Shown one piece after another: positions 42,316-49,746 of a DNA stretch of 64,000 nt. The position numbers and the translations under genes were made by a program. The stretch spans positions 16,945 through 80,944 of the forward strand of contig CAJUSD010000015.1 of assembly GCA_910589145.1 (NCBI GenBank). Reading direction: 5' to 3'. The notes below the pieces were generated by a model. It ran no database searches. It was given only the letters and a program-made list of their open reading frames with translations, and was not told the DNA's origin. Positions within the stretch are counted from its first letter, which is position 1; every line of letters begins with the position of its first letter. Origin of the DNA: an uncultured Oscillospiraceae bacterium (GTDB lineage: Bacteria > Bacillota > Clostridia > Oscillospirales > Ruminococcaceae).

Positions 42316-42876
42316 ATGAATGCAGAAAATTACGATGAAGAACTTACAGAAGCCTTTGTAAAAGCTGCTGGCAGCGCATTTTCATCCCTGAAAAAGAACC
42401 GCCGGGAGCAGTTCTATTTCTATGCCTTTATTTTTGATGAGGGGATGCATCCCTATATTTCAGCCTGGTCTTACGAAGCACTGGAAAAATCATTTGTTGC
42501 TGATGAAGTGCCCGATGAAGATAAAAGCTGGTGGAAATGGGATTCCGCTGATTCTCCTTATGCGGTTTATGGGTATGATGAGTTTTTTCAGGAGGCAGGC
42601 GCTTTGCTTGATAAAAGGCAGGAAAGCATATCTGATGATGAACTGTACAGCACTGAATGGGATATGCGGGTCAATTCTATGGAAGAGGCAATGAAAAGGC
42701 TTGACCAGTCTGGACTGTTTGGAACCGGAGAGGATAGAAAAAATGTGGTTATCAATGTAGAAATTGCGCCGCCTGACGGTTCGGATTATGCAAGGGCGCT
42801 CCGGTTAAATCCATCTTCTCCTCTTTTAATGGAATATCTGGACTGCTGTGAAACACCAGAAGAAAATGAAGATTGA
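42316..42876 (+). CDS. DUF4303-like hypothetical protein
   Basis: 186 residues, acidic. The N-terminal layout (LTEAFVKAAGSAFSSLKKNRREQFYFYAFIFDEGMHPYISAWSYEALEKS) matches the DUF4303 group as I remember it; these proteins often appear near polymorphic-toxin immunity genes, but the function is not established. No membrane or signal segment. Single gene with its own terminator. Confidence 0.65.
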   Translation: MNAENYDEELTEAFVKAAGSAFSSLKKNRREQFYFYAFIFDEGMHPYISAWSYEALEKSFVADEVPDEDKSWWKWDSADSPYAVYGYDEFFQEAGALLDKRQESISDDELYSTEWDMRVNSMEEAMKRLDQSGLFGTGEDRKNVVINVEIAPPDGSDYARALRLNPSSPLLMEYLDCCETPEENED

Positions 42877-42899
42877 TTTTGACAAAATCTAATGAAAAG

Positions 42900-42936
42900 G
42901 GAGTGGTTCCTAATTAGAGAAACCACTCCTTTTTTG
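42900..42936 (+). terminator. Terminator of DUF4303-like gene
   Basis: GGAGTGGTT (42900-42908) / AACCACTCC (42921-42929) followed by TTTTTT. Confidence 0.88.
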
Positions 42937-42964
42937 TGCTTGTTAGTAAAATAAATTTTGAAAT

Positions 42965-43153
42965 GTAGATTTAGGCAGGATTTAGAAATCATCAAACAGG
43001 GAAAGGGGTACTTTACTTTTATAATTTGTTGTTTCTCAATGGACAGCTCTAAATAGTCGGGAAAATCTGGTATACCTCGATACACGATTATGATTTGACG
43101 CTGCCGGAGACATCGGTATCACTTTATCATCAATCAATATAATATGCTTCCGG
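42965..43153 (-). pseudogene. Decayed Uma2 gene (N and C ends fused by deletion)
   Basis: On the minus strand 43153-43085 translates to pieces of an Uma2 start: EAYYID, a break, then LIDDKVIPMSPAASNHNRV, closely matching the intact neighbour (EAYKIDWKEELIDGKVAAMSPAANNHNVI). The following DNA gives DFPDYLELSIEKQQIIKVK and, after a frame change, VPLSLFDDF and a stop, like the neighbour's C terminus (SLFDDLDI). About 110 codons in the middle, including the active site, are gone. It arose by duplication and decay next to the living copy. Confidence 0.7.
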
Positions 43154-43197
43154 CAAAGGGCAGGTTTTTAAATAAGTTGTACCTGGTTTTTAGATTG

Positions 43198-43767
43198 TTA
43201 TGGAAGAAGATCATAAAAAATATCGTCCAAAGAAATATCAAGATCGTCAAACAGGCTGCATTTGAAATGTGTTACAAGTTCTTGCCGCTCTGCATCATTC
43301 ATAGATACAAGCATCCAGTCAGGATAAATACTATAAATATTATGAAAAATCAAGTTGCCCTTCCCATCATTGAGATAGATTTCAACAGACTTGTCGGCAG
43401 GATTGACAATCCAGTATTCCAGAACACCACTTTTAGCATAAACATCTTTCTTATGCCCTTTATCATTTTTAGCTGTGCTTGGTGAAAGTATCTCAGCAAC
43501 TAAATCCGGCGCGCCATGTATCCCATCGTGTTTGATTTTATCGCGGTTGCAGACGACCATAAAATCTGGAATAAACTTATCGGTTGGAGTTAGATAAACA
43601 AGCTCATTATCGCCATAGGGAACACAGGTTTTACCTTTCAAATAAAATTTAAATATTCCAAATATATTTCCAGCAATTACATTATGATTATTTGCTGCCG
43701 GAGACATCGCTGCCACTTTGCCGTCAATCAGTTCTTCCTTCCAATCAATTTTATATGCTTCCGACAT
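43198..43767 (-). CDS. Uma2 family PD-(D/E)XK endonuclease-like protein
   Basis: 189 residues from the ATG at 43767 (GGAGG seven bases before; ten further upstream codons are in frame but contain the ribosome site). The Uma2/DUF820 fold is clear: WKEELIDGKVAAMSPAANNHN, PDFMVVC, APDLVAEILSPSTAKNDKGHKKDVYAKSGVLEYWIVNP. The D, the E of AEILSPST and the following K form the nuclease-like site. The family is abundant and often mobile; the cellular role is unknown. A broken second copy lies immediately downstream. Confidence 0.92.
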   Translation of the reverse strand: MSEAYKIDWKEELIDGKVAAMSPAANNHNVIAGNIFGIFKFYLKGKTCVPYGDNELVYLTPTDKFIPDFMVVCNRDKIKHDGIHGAPDLVAEILSPSTAKNDKGHKKDVYAKSGVLEYWIVNPADKSVEIYLNDGKGNLIFHNIYSIYPDWMLVSMNDAERQELVTHFKCSLFDDLDISLDDIFYDLLP

Positions 43768-43861
43768 TTTGTTTCCTCCTAATAAATCCTTCTCCAACTA
43801 TATTTAAAAACATCATACCACAAGATGCATAACACCGTCTCCCCAGGAGAGATACAGCTTT

Positions 43862-43990
43862 TTAGTTTTCTTCACAGTCGGAAAGACAGAGAGTGATAAG
43901 CGTTTGGCAGAGAATACCAGTATCCTGCGACTGCTCTTTAAAATATGCAGTCATATCTGAGTCAATATTGATACCCGATAACAATAACAT
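43862..43990 (-). pseudogene. 3' remnant of a CopG/ribbon-helix-helix antitoxin gene
   Basis: Minus strand 43990-43862 gives 42 codons: LSGINIDSDMTAYFKEQSQD and TGILCQTLITLCLSDCEEN, stop. This resembles the end of antitoxins of the CopG/BrnA type (x-I-D-x-D-x-x-x-YFK-x-x-A-x-x-T-G-I-P-Y-Q-T-L-I-N-x-x-L). The N-terminal part and a toxin gene are missing. The 5' edge is a short palindrome (AACATACTTTTAGTATGTT), perhaps a deletion joint. Confidence 0.45.
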
Positions 43991-44017
43991 ACTAAAAGTA
44001 TGTTATTTTTTAGCTAA

Positions 44018-44032
44018 GGCCTAAGATGATAA
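44018..44032 (+). repeat. Fragment of composite repeat head
   Basis: GGCCTAAGATGATAA repeats the head motif of copies A-C. It lies in the 426-base gap 43768-44193, which otherwise holds the antitoxin remnant and the operon terminator. Confidence 0.35.
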
Positions 44033-44151
44033 AACGTTCTTCCTTCAAATGTTCCGGGGCATCAATAATACCTTTTTATCTCATTCAAATTCATAATTAA
44101 ATTATACCTGCTTTATCATTATATGTCAAATTTATATTTACCCTTGTCCAG

Positions 44152-44187
44152 AAAAATGGAACCGGTTCCACCAAAGGAAACGGTTCC
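44152..44187 (-). terminator. Terminator of asd-dap operon
   Basis: Minus strand: GGAACCGTTTCC and GGAACCGGTTCC pair with one mismatch, followed by ATTTTT. Confidence 0.75.
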
Positions 44188-44193
44188 GTTTTG

Positions 44194-44667
44194 TTACTCA
44201 CACACAACCTCAAAGGCTTTTTCCAACGCGGAAACCGCCTCGTGAACCCTGTCCCTGGGAAGCAGTATTGAAATATCCACTTCCGAGGTGGTGATCAGAT
44301 AGATTTCCTCGCCTGCGGAGGCGATCACGTCAATGGCCTTTGCTGCAACCCCGTGCATGGAGCGCATTTCTTCGCCGTATAGCTGCAATTTACAGTTCCC
44401 GCTGCTCACCAGAGGACGCAGGGAGGATACACTTTCCTTTAACTGGTTGCATAAAGAAAGGGCTTTTAACAAATCTTCTGAGAAAACCGTCAGGGACAGG
44501 CTGATTTCCCCGCTGTTGGGGACTGTCTGGGAGATCATATCGATGTTGATCCCTTCCTCGGAAAACCGGTTCAGGATTTTTGCTATGTTCGACGGCTCTG
44601 CCGAAAGCTTATTAAAGGTAATAACCGAAACATCTTCCGTCAGGGTAAGCTTTGATACGCCGTTCAT
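44194..44667 (-). CDS. Stand-alone ACT-repeat protein, aspartokinase regulatory-like
   Basis: 157 residues from the ATG at 44667 (AAAGGAG eight bases before); a GTG six codons earlier overlaps the dapB stop. Two ACT domains: DVSVITFNKLSAEPSNIAKILNRFSEEGINIDMISQTVP and LYGEEMRSMHGVAAKAIDVIASAGEEIYLITTSEVDISILLPRDRVHEAV, the arrangement of the aspartokinase C-terminal half, but with no kinase domain. Last gene of the lysine-riboswitch operon. It may act as a separate lysine/threonine-sensing subunit for aspartokinase; that is inference. Confidence 0.85.
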   Translation of the reverse strand: MNGVSKLTLTEDVSVITFNKLSAEPSNIAKILNRFSEEGINIDMISQTVPNSGEISLSLTVFSEDLLKALSLCNQLKESVSSLRPLVSSGNCKLQLYGEEMRSMHGVAAKAIDVIASAGEEIYLITTSEVDISILLPRDRVHEAVSALEKAFEVVCE

Positions 44668-44681
44668 GTCAGATACTCCTT

Positions 44682-45440
44682 TCACGCTTGTTCTATCATT
44701 TCCTTCATACTATATAGTCCATTGGGCTGACGGGCGATAAACAACGCCGCGTTAATTGCCCCTGTCGCAAAGATTTCCTTTGACATGGCGGTGTGTTTGA
44801 TGGAGATTAGCTCATCCGGCCCTGCAAACAGAATCTCGTGCTCCCCAACAATGGTTCCGCCCCGGATGGACTGAATGCCGATTTCCTTCGGCTCCCGGCG
44901 TTTACTGACGCTGTGCCGGTCAAAAATATATTCCTTTTTGCCGCCCAAAGCGTCGTTGATCTCATCGGCCAGCATCAAAGCTGTTCCGCTGGGGGCGTCG
45001 ATTTTTTTGTTATGGTGCTTTTCCAGAATTTCTATGTCAAAGGTGTCTGACAGCACAGCAGCGGCTTTTCGGGACAGCTCTGCCACAAGGTTGACCCCCA
45101 GAGACATATTCGCTGAGAAAAACAGGGGGACGAACTCAGACGTTTCCCGGATATAGGAGATCTGCTGGGAGGAAAGTCCAGTTGTTGCGATAACCGCGGG
45201 AATATGACGCTCCTTTGCATAGGCCAGCGTCCCGGACAGTGCCGACGGATGGGAGAAATCCAGTATCACATCTGCGTCCACATTACATTCCTCTATTTTG
45301 GGGAATACCGGAAAACCGTTTTCTGCGGCGGTGTTCAGGTCAACCCCCGCCACGATTTCACAGTTTTCCCGCGCTTTCACGCAGTTGGTGATAACCCTGC
45401 CCATAGTGCCGTTGCAGCCGGAGAGGATGATTCGGGTCAT
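44682..45440 (-). CDS. dapB: 4-hydroxy-tetrahydrodipicolinate reductase
   Basis: 252 residues from the ATG at 45440 (AAGGAAG eight bases before; a GTG nine bases upstream is less likely). NAD(P)H-binding GCNGTMGRVI, catalytic ILEKHHNKKIDAPSGTALMLADEI (the H-H-x-x-K-x-D-x-P-S-G-T signature) and a C-terminal substrate-binding sheet. It reduces the DapA product to tetrahydrodipicolinate for lysine, diaminopimelate and, in spores, dipicolinate. Confidence 0.97.
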   Translation of the reverse strand: MTRIILSGCNGTMGRVITNCVKARENCEIVAGVDLNTAAENGFPVFPKIEECNVDADVILDFSHPSALSGTLAYAKERHIPAVIATTGLSSQQISYIRETSEFVPLFFSANMSLGVNLVAELSRKAAAVLSDTFDIEILEKHHNKKIDAPSGTALMLADEINDALGGKKEYIFDRHSVSKRREPKEIGIQSIRGGTIVGEHEILFAGPDELISIKHTAMSKEIFATGAINAALFIARQPNGLYSMKEMIEQA

Positions 45441-45492
45441 ATGGCTCACACTTCCTTATCGTTTATTGCTTGTCCCGGATTTTGGGAAAGGG

Positions 45493-45522
45493 GATGCAGC
45501 GGGAACAGGTCCCCGCTGCATC
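45493..45522 (-). other. Hairpin between dapA and dapB
   Basis: GATGCAGCGGG (45493-45503) / CCCGCTGCATC (45512-45522), 11 bp, no clear T-run on the minus strand. It could be a partial terminator or a processing/stability stem that sets dapB lower than dapA. Confidence 0.5.
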
Positions 45523-45537
45523 AAATAAAAGCTGAAC

Positions 45538-46428
45538 TCAGGCAAGAAGTCCTAAAACCTTCATTTCATTGGTCAGAGTATGGCGTACTCCCTCAGAGGG
45601 TTCATCCAAGGGCAGACGGCAGGAGCCGGCGGCATAGCCCATCAATGTCATAGCTTCCTTTACCGGAATTGGGTTTACATCCATAAACAAGGCGTTAATC
45701 AGGGGAAGCAGCTTCTTTTGCAGGGCTGCACTCTCCTGAATTTTCCCTTCAAAGAACAGGGAACAGATTTCATGGGTTTCTTTGGGCATGACGTTAGCCA
45801 GCACTGAAATAACCCCTTTGCCGCCCAAGGACAGCAGGGGAACGATTTGATCGTCACAGCCGGAGTAAAGGGCCAGCTCATCTCCGCACAAGGCAGCAGT
45901 TTTGACGATTTCAGAAAAATCGCCGTTTGCTTCCTTAGCCGCCACGATGTTGGGATGTTTGGAAAGCTCCCAGTAAGTATCCGGGCGGATATTGACCCCC
46001 GTCCGGGATGGGACGTTATAGAGGATAACCGGCAGATCGGTGGCGTCTGCAACAGCGTTAAAGTGGCGGATCAGTCCTGTTTGGGATGTTTTATTATAGT
46101 AAGGGGTTACATGAAGAAGGGCATCCGCGCCAAGGGATTTGGCTTCCTTGGACAGCCAACAGGCGTATGCAGTATCATTGCTGCCGGCTCCGGCAATAAC
46201 CGGAACCCGGCCCGCTGTGTGGTCGATTACGGCCTTGATTACCTGGACATGTTCTTCATCGTTTAAGGTTGCGGATTCTCCTGTGGTGCCGCAGACAACA
46301 ATGCTGTCTGTTCCGTTGCTGATTTGGAAATCCACCAGTTTTTTTAGTTCCTCATAGTTGACCTTGCCGTCCGGGTGCATGGGGGTGATGATAGCGACGG
46401 CGGAACCGGTGAATATTGTTTTCTTCAT
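45538..46428 (-). CDS. dapA: 4-hydroxy-tetrahydrodipicolinate synthase
   Basis: 296 residues, TIM-barrel aldolase. GTTGESATL motif near the N terminus, catalytic Tyr in ILYNVPSRTG, Schiff-base Lys in VAAKEANGDF. It condenses pyruvate with aspartate semialdehyde, the product of Asd encoded just upstream. A long hairpin-rich spacer (343 bases) separates it from asd. Confidence 0.97.
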   Translation of the reverse strand: MKKTIFTGSAVAIITPMHPDGKVNYEELKKLVDFQISNGTDSIVVCGTTGESATLNDEEHVQVIKAVIDHTAGRVPVIAGAGSNDTAYACWLSKEAKSLGADALLHVTPYYNKTSQTGLIRHFNAVADATDLPVILYNVPSRTGVNIRPDTYWELSKHPNIVAAKEANGDFSEIVKTAALCGDELALYSGCDDQIVPLLSLGGKGVISVLANVMPKETHEICSLFFEGKIQESAALQKKLLPLINALFMDVNPIPVKEAMTLMGYAAGSCRLPLDEPSEGVRHTLTNEMKVLGLLA

Positions 46429-46500
46429 ATAATATCATGCCTCCTGTTTTGGCTTGTATGGATGAGGGTGTTCGTTATTTAGAACGTCATCGCCCGGTCC

Positions 46501-46614
46501 GCGAAACATTGATGTTTCGCTAGGTGCAAAAGCCCGTTTGATTTATCCCTTAAACGTTTATTTTATTTGAAACATTTACCGCTTACGGAACAAGTTTCAA
46601 AACGGGCTTTTGCA
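46501..46614 (-). other. Nested hairpins in asd-dapA spacer
   Basis: GCGAAACA-TTGA-TGTTTCGC (46501-46520) and a 15-bp perfect inverted repeat, TGCAAAAGCCCGTTT (46525-46539) with AAACGGGCTTTTGCA (46600-46614), 60 bases apart. The operon mRNA would contain both. They could act as an attenuator or RNA-processing site; nothing here codes. Confidence 0.6.
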
Positions 46615-46621
46615 AATTATT

Positions 46622-46740
46622 TTCTTTTTTGGGTTATTTGGAGAGTTTCGCGTCTGCAGACGCGACCAAATGGCTCCGCCCTTTGGAAACCCGCAACTTT
46701 CGAGAAAGTTGACAAAGCTTTTAATCGTATGGGGATTTAT
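46622..46740 (-). repeat. Dispersed intergenic repeat, copy G (inverted)
   Basis: On the minus strand: AAAAGCTTTGTC, hairpin CAACTTTCTCGAAAGTTG, CCAAA...TTTGG, then TCGCGTCTGCAGACGCGA (46651-46668 on the window). It corresponds to copy E, whose palindrome is TCGCGCCCGCAGGCGCGA: the changed bases pair with each other. Confidence 0.6.
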
Positions 46741-46771
46741 GTGGACTAAGGTTTTCGCTCGGAACTGAGGT

Positions 46772-47851
46772 TTAATCCAGGTAGCCTTTGGCGGCCAAAA
46801 GCTCTGCCATTAGGATACCGCCGCCTGCTGCACCCCGCAGAGTATTATGGGACAGGCATACAAATTTTATGTCATACTGGGTATCTGGGCGCAGGCGGCC
46901 AATAGAAACCGCCATACCTCCTTCCAAATCCCGGTCAAGCCGGGCCTGGGGACGGTCATTTTCCTCAAAATAATGTAAAAACTGCTTGGGGGCAGAGGGA
47001 AGCTCCAGATCTTGGGGTACGCCCCGGAAAGCAGACCAATCTGCTTTGATCTGCTCAATAGAGGGCTTTTCCCGGAACTTGGCAAATACTGCGGCGGTAT
47101 GTCCGTCTGACACGGGAACCCGTAAGCACTGGGTAGTGATGCTGGGAGAAACCGCATTGACGATTTGGTCGTTCTCTATTTTGCCCCATACCTTTAAAGG
47201 CTCCTGCTCGCTCTTTTCTTCCTCGCCGCCGATGTAGGGGATTAGGTTGTCAACCATTTCCGGCCAGGTCTGGAAGGTCTTTCCGGCCCCGGAAATAGCT
47301 TGATAAGTACAGGCTAAAACGTCGGTCACGCCATATTTCAGCAGGGGATGAAGGGCGGGGACATAGCTTTGAATGGAGCAGTTGGACTTGACAGCAATAA
47401 AGCCCCGTTTTGTTCCAAGGCGTTTACGCTGGACAGGGATAATTTCAGCGTGTTCCGGGTTCAGTTCCGGGATAATCATGGGAACGTCGGAATAAGAGCG
47501 GTTGGCGGAATTGTTGGACATAATAGGACATTCTGCTTTTGCGTATCTTTCTTCCAGTTCATGGATTTCATTTTTAGGCATATCCACCGCACAGAAGGCA
47601 AAATCAACAGCGGCGGCAATTTTTTCCACATCCGCAGATGCGTCCATTACTGTTAAATTTTTTACTGCCTGTGGAATAGGTGAGGACATGGCCCAGCGGC
47701 TTCCAACTGCTTCTTCATAGGTTTTGCCGGCAGAACGGGCAGAGGCCGCTACAAGGGTGACATGGAACCAGGGATGGTTTTCCAGTTGGGAAATAAAACG
47801 CTGGCCCACCATTCCGGTGGCCCCGATGACGGCGACGTTAAACTGTTTCAT
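46772..47851 (-). CDS. asd: Aspartate-semialdehyde dehydrogenase (fungal/archaeal-type)
   Basis: 359 residues. NADP-binding GATGMVGQRF, catalytic Cys in VKSNCSIQSYVPAL, His in VPVSDGHTAAVF. Length and the SNCSIQ motif place it in the archaeal/fungal-like branch, which is also common in Clostridia. It makes aspartate semialdehyde, the branch point to lysine, threonine and methionine. First gene behind the lysine riboswitch. Confidence 0.96.
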   Translation of the reverse strand: MKQFNVAVIGATGMVGQRFISQLENHPWFHVTLVAASARSAGKTYEEAVGSRWAMSSPIPQAVKNLTVMDASADVEKIAAAVDFAFCAVDMPKNEIHELEERYAKAECPIMSNNSANRSYSDVPMIIPELNPEHAEIIPVQRKRLGTKRGFIAVKSNCSIQSYVPALHPLLKYGVTDVLACTYQAISGAGKTFQTWPEMVDNLIPYIGGEEEKSEQEPLKVWGKIENDQIVNAVSPSITTQCLRVPVSDGHTAAVFAKFREKPSIEQIKADWSAFRGVPQDLELPSAPKQFLHYFEENDRPQARLDRDLEGGMAVSIGRLRPDTQYDIKFVCLSHNTLRGAAGGGILMAELLAAKGYLD

Positions 47852-47920
47852 AATAGCAGCTCCAATCTATTATATGTTTTTTTGCGTTAAATGGCGCGGG
47901 AAAACAGAACAGTGGATAAG

Positions 47921-47944
47921 AAAAAAGCTGGTTGAACAACCAGC
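47921..47944 (-). terminator. Lysine-riboswitch terminator
   Basis: Minus strand: GCTGGTTG-TT-CAACCAGC (47944-47927) followed by TTTTTT. It lies between the aptamer and asd, the usual expression platform. Confidence 0.92.
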
Positions 47945-48030
47945 AATTCATTCTGCAATATCTGTGGGATTAGGAAAATACAGGGTGAGGAAATTACATT
48001 TTTCAATGCCAAAACCTTCCGCTGTATCCT

Positions 48031-48200
48031 CCGATAGCTCTCCATCACAGACTGCATGATGACAGTTACAGTCCTTTTCGGAGCTGCAACCAGGCGGACG
48101 GCTGCCAGCCAATCTGCCTTCGGCGACTTCCCCTTTCCTCCATGCGTGGGCGACTGGCAGTCTGGCATGAACTACTGATGAAAGACGCGCCTCTATCCGG
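48031..48200 (-). promoter_or_regulatory. Lysine riboswitch (L-box)
   Basis: Minus strand from 48200: CCGGATAGAGGCGCG, then AGTAG, GGAGGAAAGGGGAAGTCGCC, GAAGG and a closing CTATCGG at 48037-48031 that pairs with CCGGATAG. The AGAGG-GCGC, AGTA and GGGGAAGTCGCCGAAG pieces are the conserved core of the lysine riboswitch, and ~170 bases is its usual size. Lysine binding would let the terminator form and cut expression of asd-dapA-dapB-ACT. Confidence 0.95.
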
Positions 48201-48243
48201 TGTTCTTTTCTATTATTATATGCTTTGAATAAATACTAGTTGC

Positions 48244-48273
48244 ATTTTATCACGGAAGACAGGGAACTGTCAA
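48244..48273 (-). promoter_or_regulatory. Promoter of lysine-riboswitch operon
   Basis: Minus strand: TTGACA (48273-48268), 18 bp, TAAAAT (48249-48244). A TATAAT at 48220-48215 lacks a good -35 box. Between this and queA (48274-48472) I see only AT-rich DNA and a weak TATAAT for queA at about 48391. Confidence 0.65.
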
Positions 48274-48472
48274 TTTATTGAGCATAAATTTTTCGCTTTC
48301 TTTACGGATTCGTTAGAAATTCCATAAAACCGCCATTTTCTGCGGCTGTTTTTGTGGGGAACAGATAGAGAAAGACCAAAGGAAATGTATTATAATAGAA
48401 GGGATATTCTAAGGCTGTCCCTTTTTTCGTTTTTAACCATCAATAAAGAAGATAAAATAAGGAGATATTGTC

Positions 48473-49498
48473 ATGCGCACAAGCGATTTCTGGTATGATC
48501 TGCCCCAGGAGCGGATTGCCCAAACTCCCATAGAACCAAGAGATCATTCCAGACTTTTATGTATGGACAGGGCAACAGGGGAGTGTACTCACCGGCATTT
48601 TTATGAAATTGCAGAGCTGCTCCGTCCCGGAGATCTGTTGGTGATGAATGATTCCAGGGTCATCCCTGCCCGGCTGCTGGGAGAGAAGGAAGATTCCGGC
48701 GGGGCAATGGAGTTCCTTTTGCTGGAACAAAAGAGCAGGGACGAATGGGAAATTTTAGTCCGTCCAGGCCGAAAGGCAAAGACAGGAGCAAGGTTTGTCT
48801 TTGGCGGCGGTATGCTGAAAGCAGAGATTAAAGAGGTTCTCCCAGACGGGAACCGGATCGCTCATTTTGAATACGATGGTGATTTTTTCCATGTATTGGA
48901 TGTAGTGGGACAGATGCCCCTGCCCCACTACATCACTGAGGAATTAAAGGACAAAGAGCGGTATCAAACCGTTTACGCCAGGGAAAACGGCTCTGCCGCT
49001 GCTCCGACTGCTGGTCTTCATTTTACCAAAGAGCTTTTGAAAACATTGGAGGGGAAGGGAATCGGAACGGCTTATGTCACTCTCCATGTAGGGCTTGGAA
49101 CCTTCCGCCCTGTGAAGGCGGAGGAGATCACCGACCACCATATGCACACAGAGCGGTATTCTATCCCAGAGGAAACCGCCCGAAAAATAAGAGAGGCCAA
49201 AGCCTCAGGCGGGCGGGTAATCGCCGTTGGAACCACAAGCTGCCGAACGCTGGAATCGGCTGCGGCCGCCTATGGGGAGATTCAGGCTTGCAGCGGAGCG
49301 ACGGATATTTTTATTTACCCTGGGTTTCAGTTTAAAGTGCTGGATGGGCTGATTACGAATTTTCATCTGCCGGAAAGCACACTGATTATGCTGGTCAGTG
49401 CCTTTGCCGGGTATGAACATACTATGGCGGCATACCGGCTGGCAGTAGAGGAGAAGTATCGGTTTTACAGCCTGGGGGATGGGATGTTTATCGTATGA
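48473..49498 (+). CDS. queA: S-adenosylmethionine:tRNA ribosyltransferase-isomerase
   Basis: 341 residues, full length. MRTSDFWYDLPQERIAQTPIEPRDHSRLL at the start, SAAAPTAGLHFT and YVTLHVGLGTFRPV in the middle, LITNFHLPESTLIMLVSAFAG near the end are QueA hallmarks. It moves the ribosyl part of SAM to preQ1 in tRNA to form epoxyqueuosine. GGAGATATT precedes the ATG. No other queuosine gene is adjacent. Confidence 0.97.
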   Translation: MRTSDFWYDLPQERIAQTPIEPRDHSRLLCMDRATGECTHRHFYEIAELLRPGDLLVMNDSRVIPARLLGEKEDSGGAMEFLLLEQKSRDEWEILVRPGRKAKTGARFVFGGGMLKAEIKEVLPDGNRIAHFEYDGDFFHVLDVVGQMPLPHYITEELKDKERYQTVYARENGSAAAPTAGLHFTKELLKTLEGKGIGTAYVTLHVGLGTFRPVKAEEITDHHMHTERYSIPEETARKIREAKASGGRVIAVGTTSCRTLESAAAAYGEIQACSGATDIFIYPGFQFKVLDGLITNFHLPESTLIMLVSAFAGYEHTMAAYRLAVEEKYRFYSLGDGMFIV

Positions 49499-49601
49499 AG
49501 GCAACAGCGCTTTATGAAGGTTCTGCTCCCTACTTCAATAATAGGGAAGAAGTAAAAGAGGCAAAATTCAATACAGGTGGGACTCATAAAGAGATGTTAG
49601 G

Positions 49602-49641
49602 AAAACCAAAGCCCTGGACAAGTTCCGGGCTTTGGTTTTTT
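49602..49641 (+). terminator. Terminator of queA
   Basis: AAAACCAAAGCCC (49602-49614) / GGGCTTTGGTTTT (49627-49639) then TT. Confidence 0.88.
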
Positions 49642-49663
49642 CTCCATCTGCCACTAAATATAT

Positions 49664-49692
49664 TTGGCAAAAATATTAAATCGTGATATAAT
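49664..49692 (+). promoter_or_regulatory. Promoter of lipoprotein gene
   Basis: TTGGCA (49664-49669), 17 bp, perfect TATAAT (49687-49692). Confidence 0.8.
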
Positions 49693-49746
49693 ATATATTG
49701 TAAAAGATATATCCCTGTTTAACAGTCATTAGAAAGGGGAGTACAT

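Noticed and set aside
43144..43485. 113-codon plus-strand frame
   Set aside because: Antisense of the Uma2 gene and its remnant; composition not coding-like.
48215..48220. Perfect TATAAT near the lysine riboswitch
   Set aside because: It has no -35 box at 16-18 bp and would start the RNA almost inside the aptamer; the TTGACA/TAAAAT pair upstream is better.
49495..49686. 63-codon frame after queA
   Set aside because: It overlaps the queA stop and runs through a strong terminator hairpin; no ribosome site.
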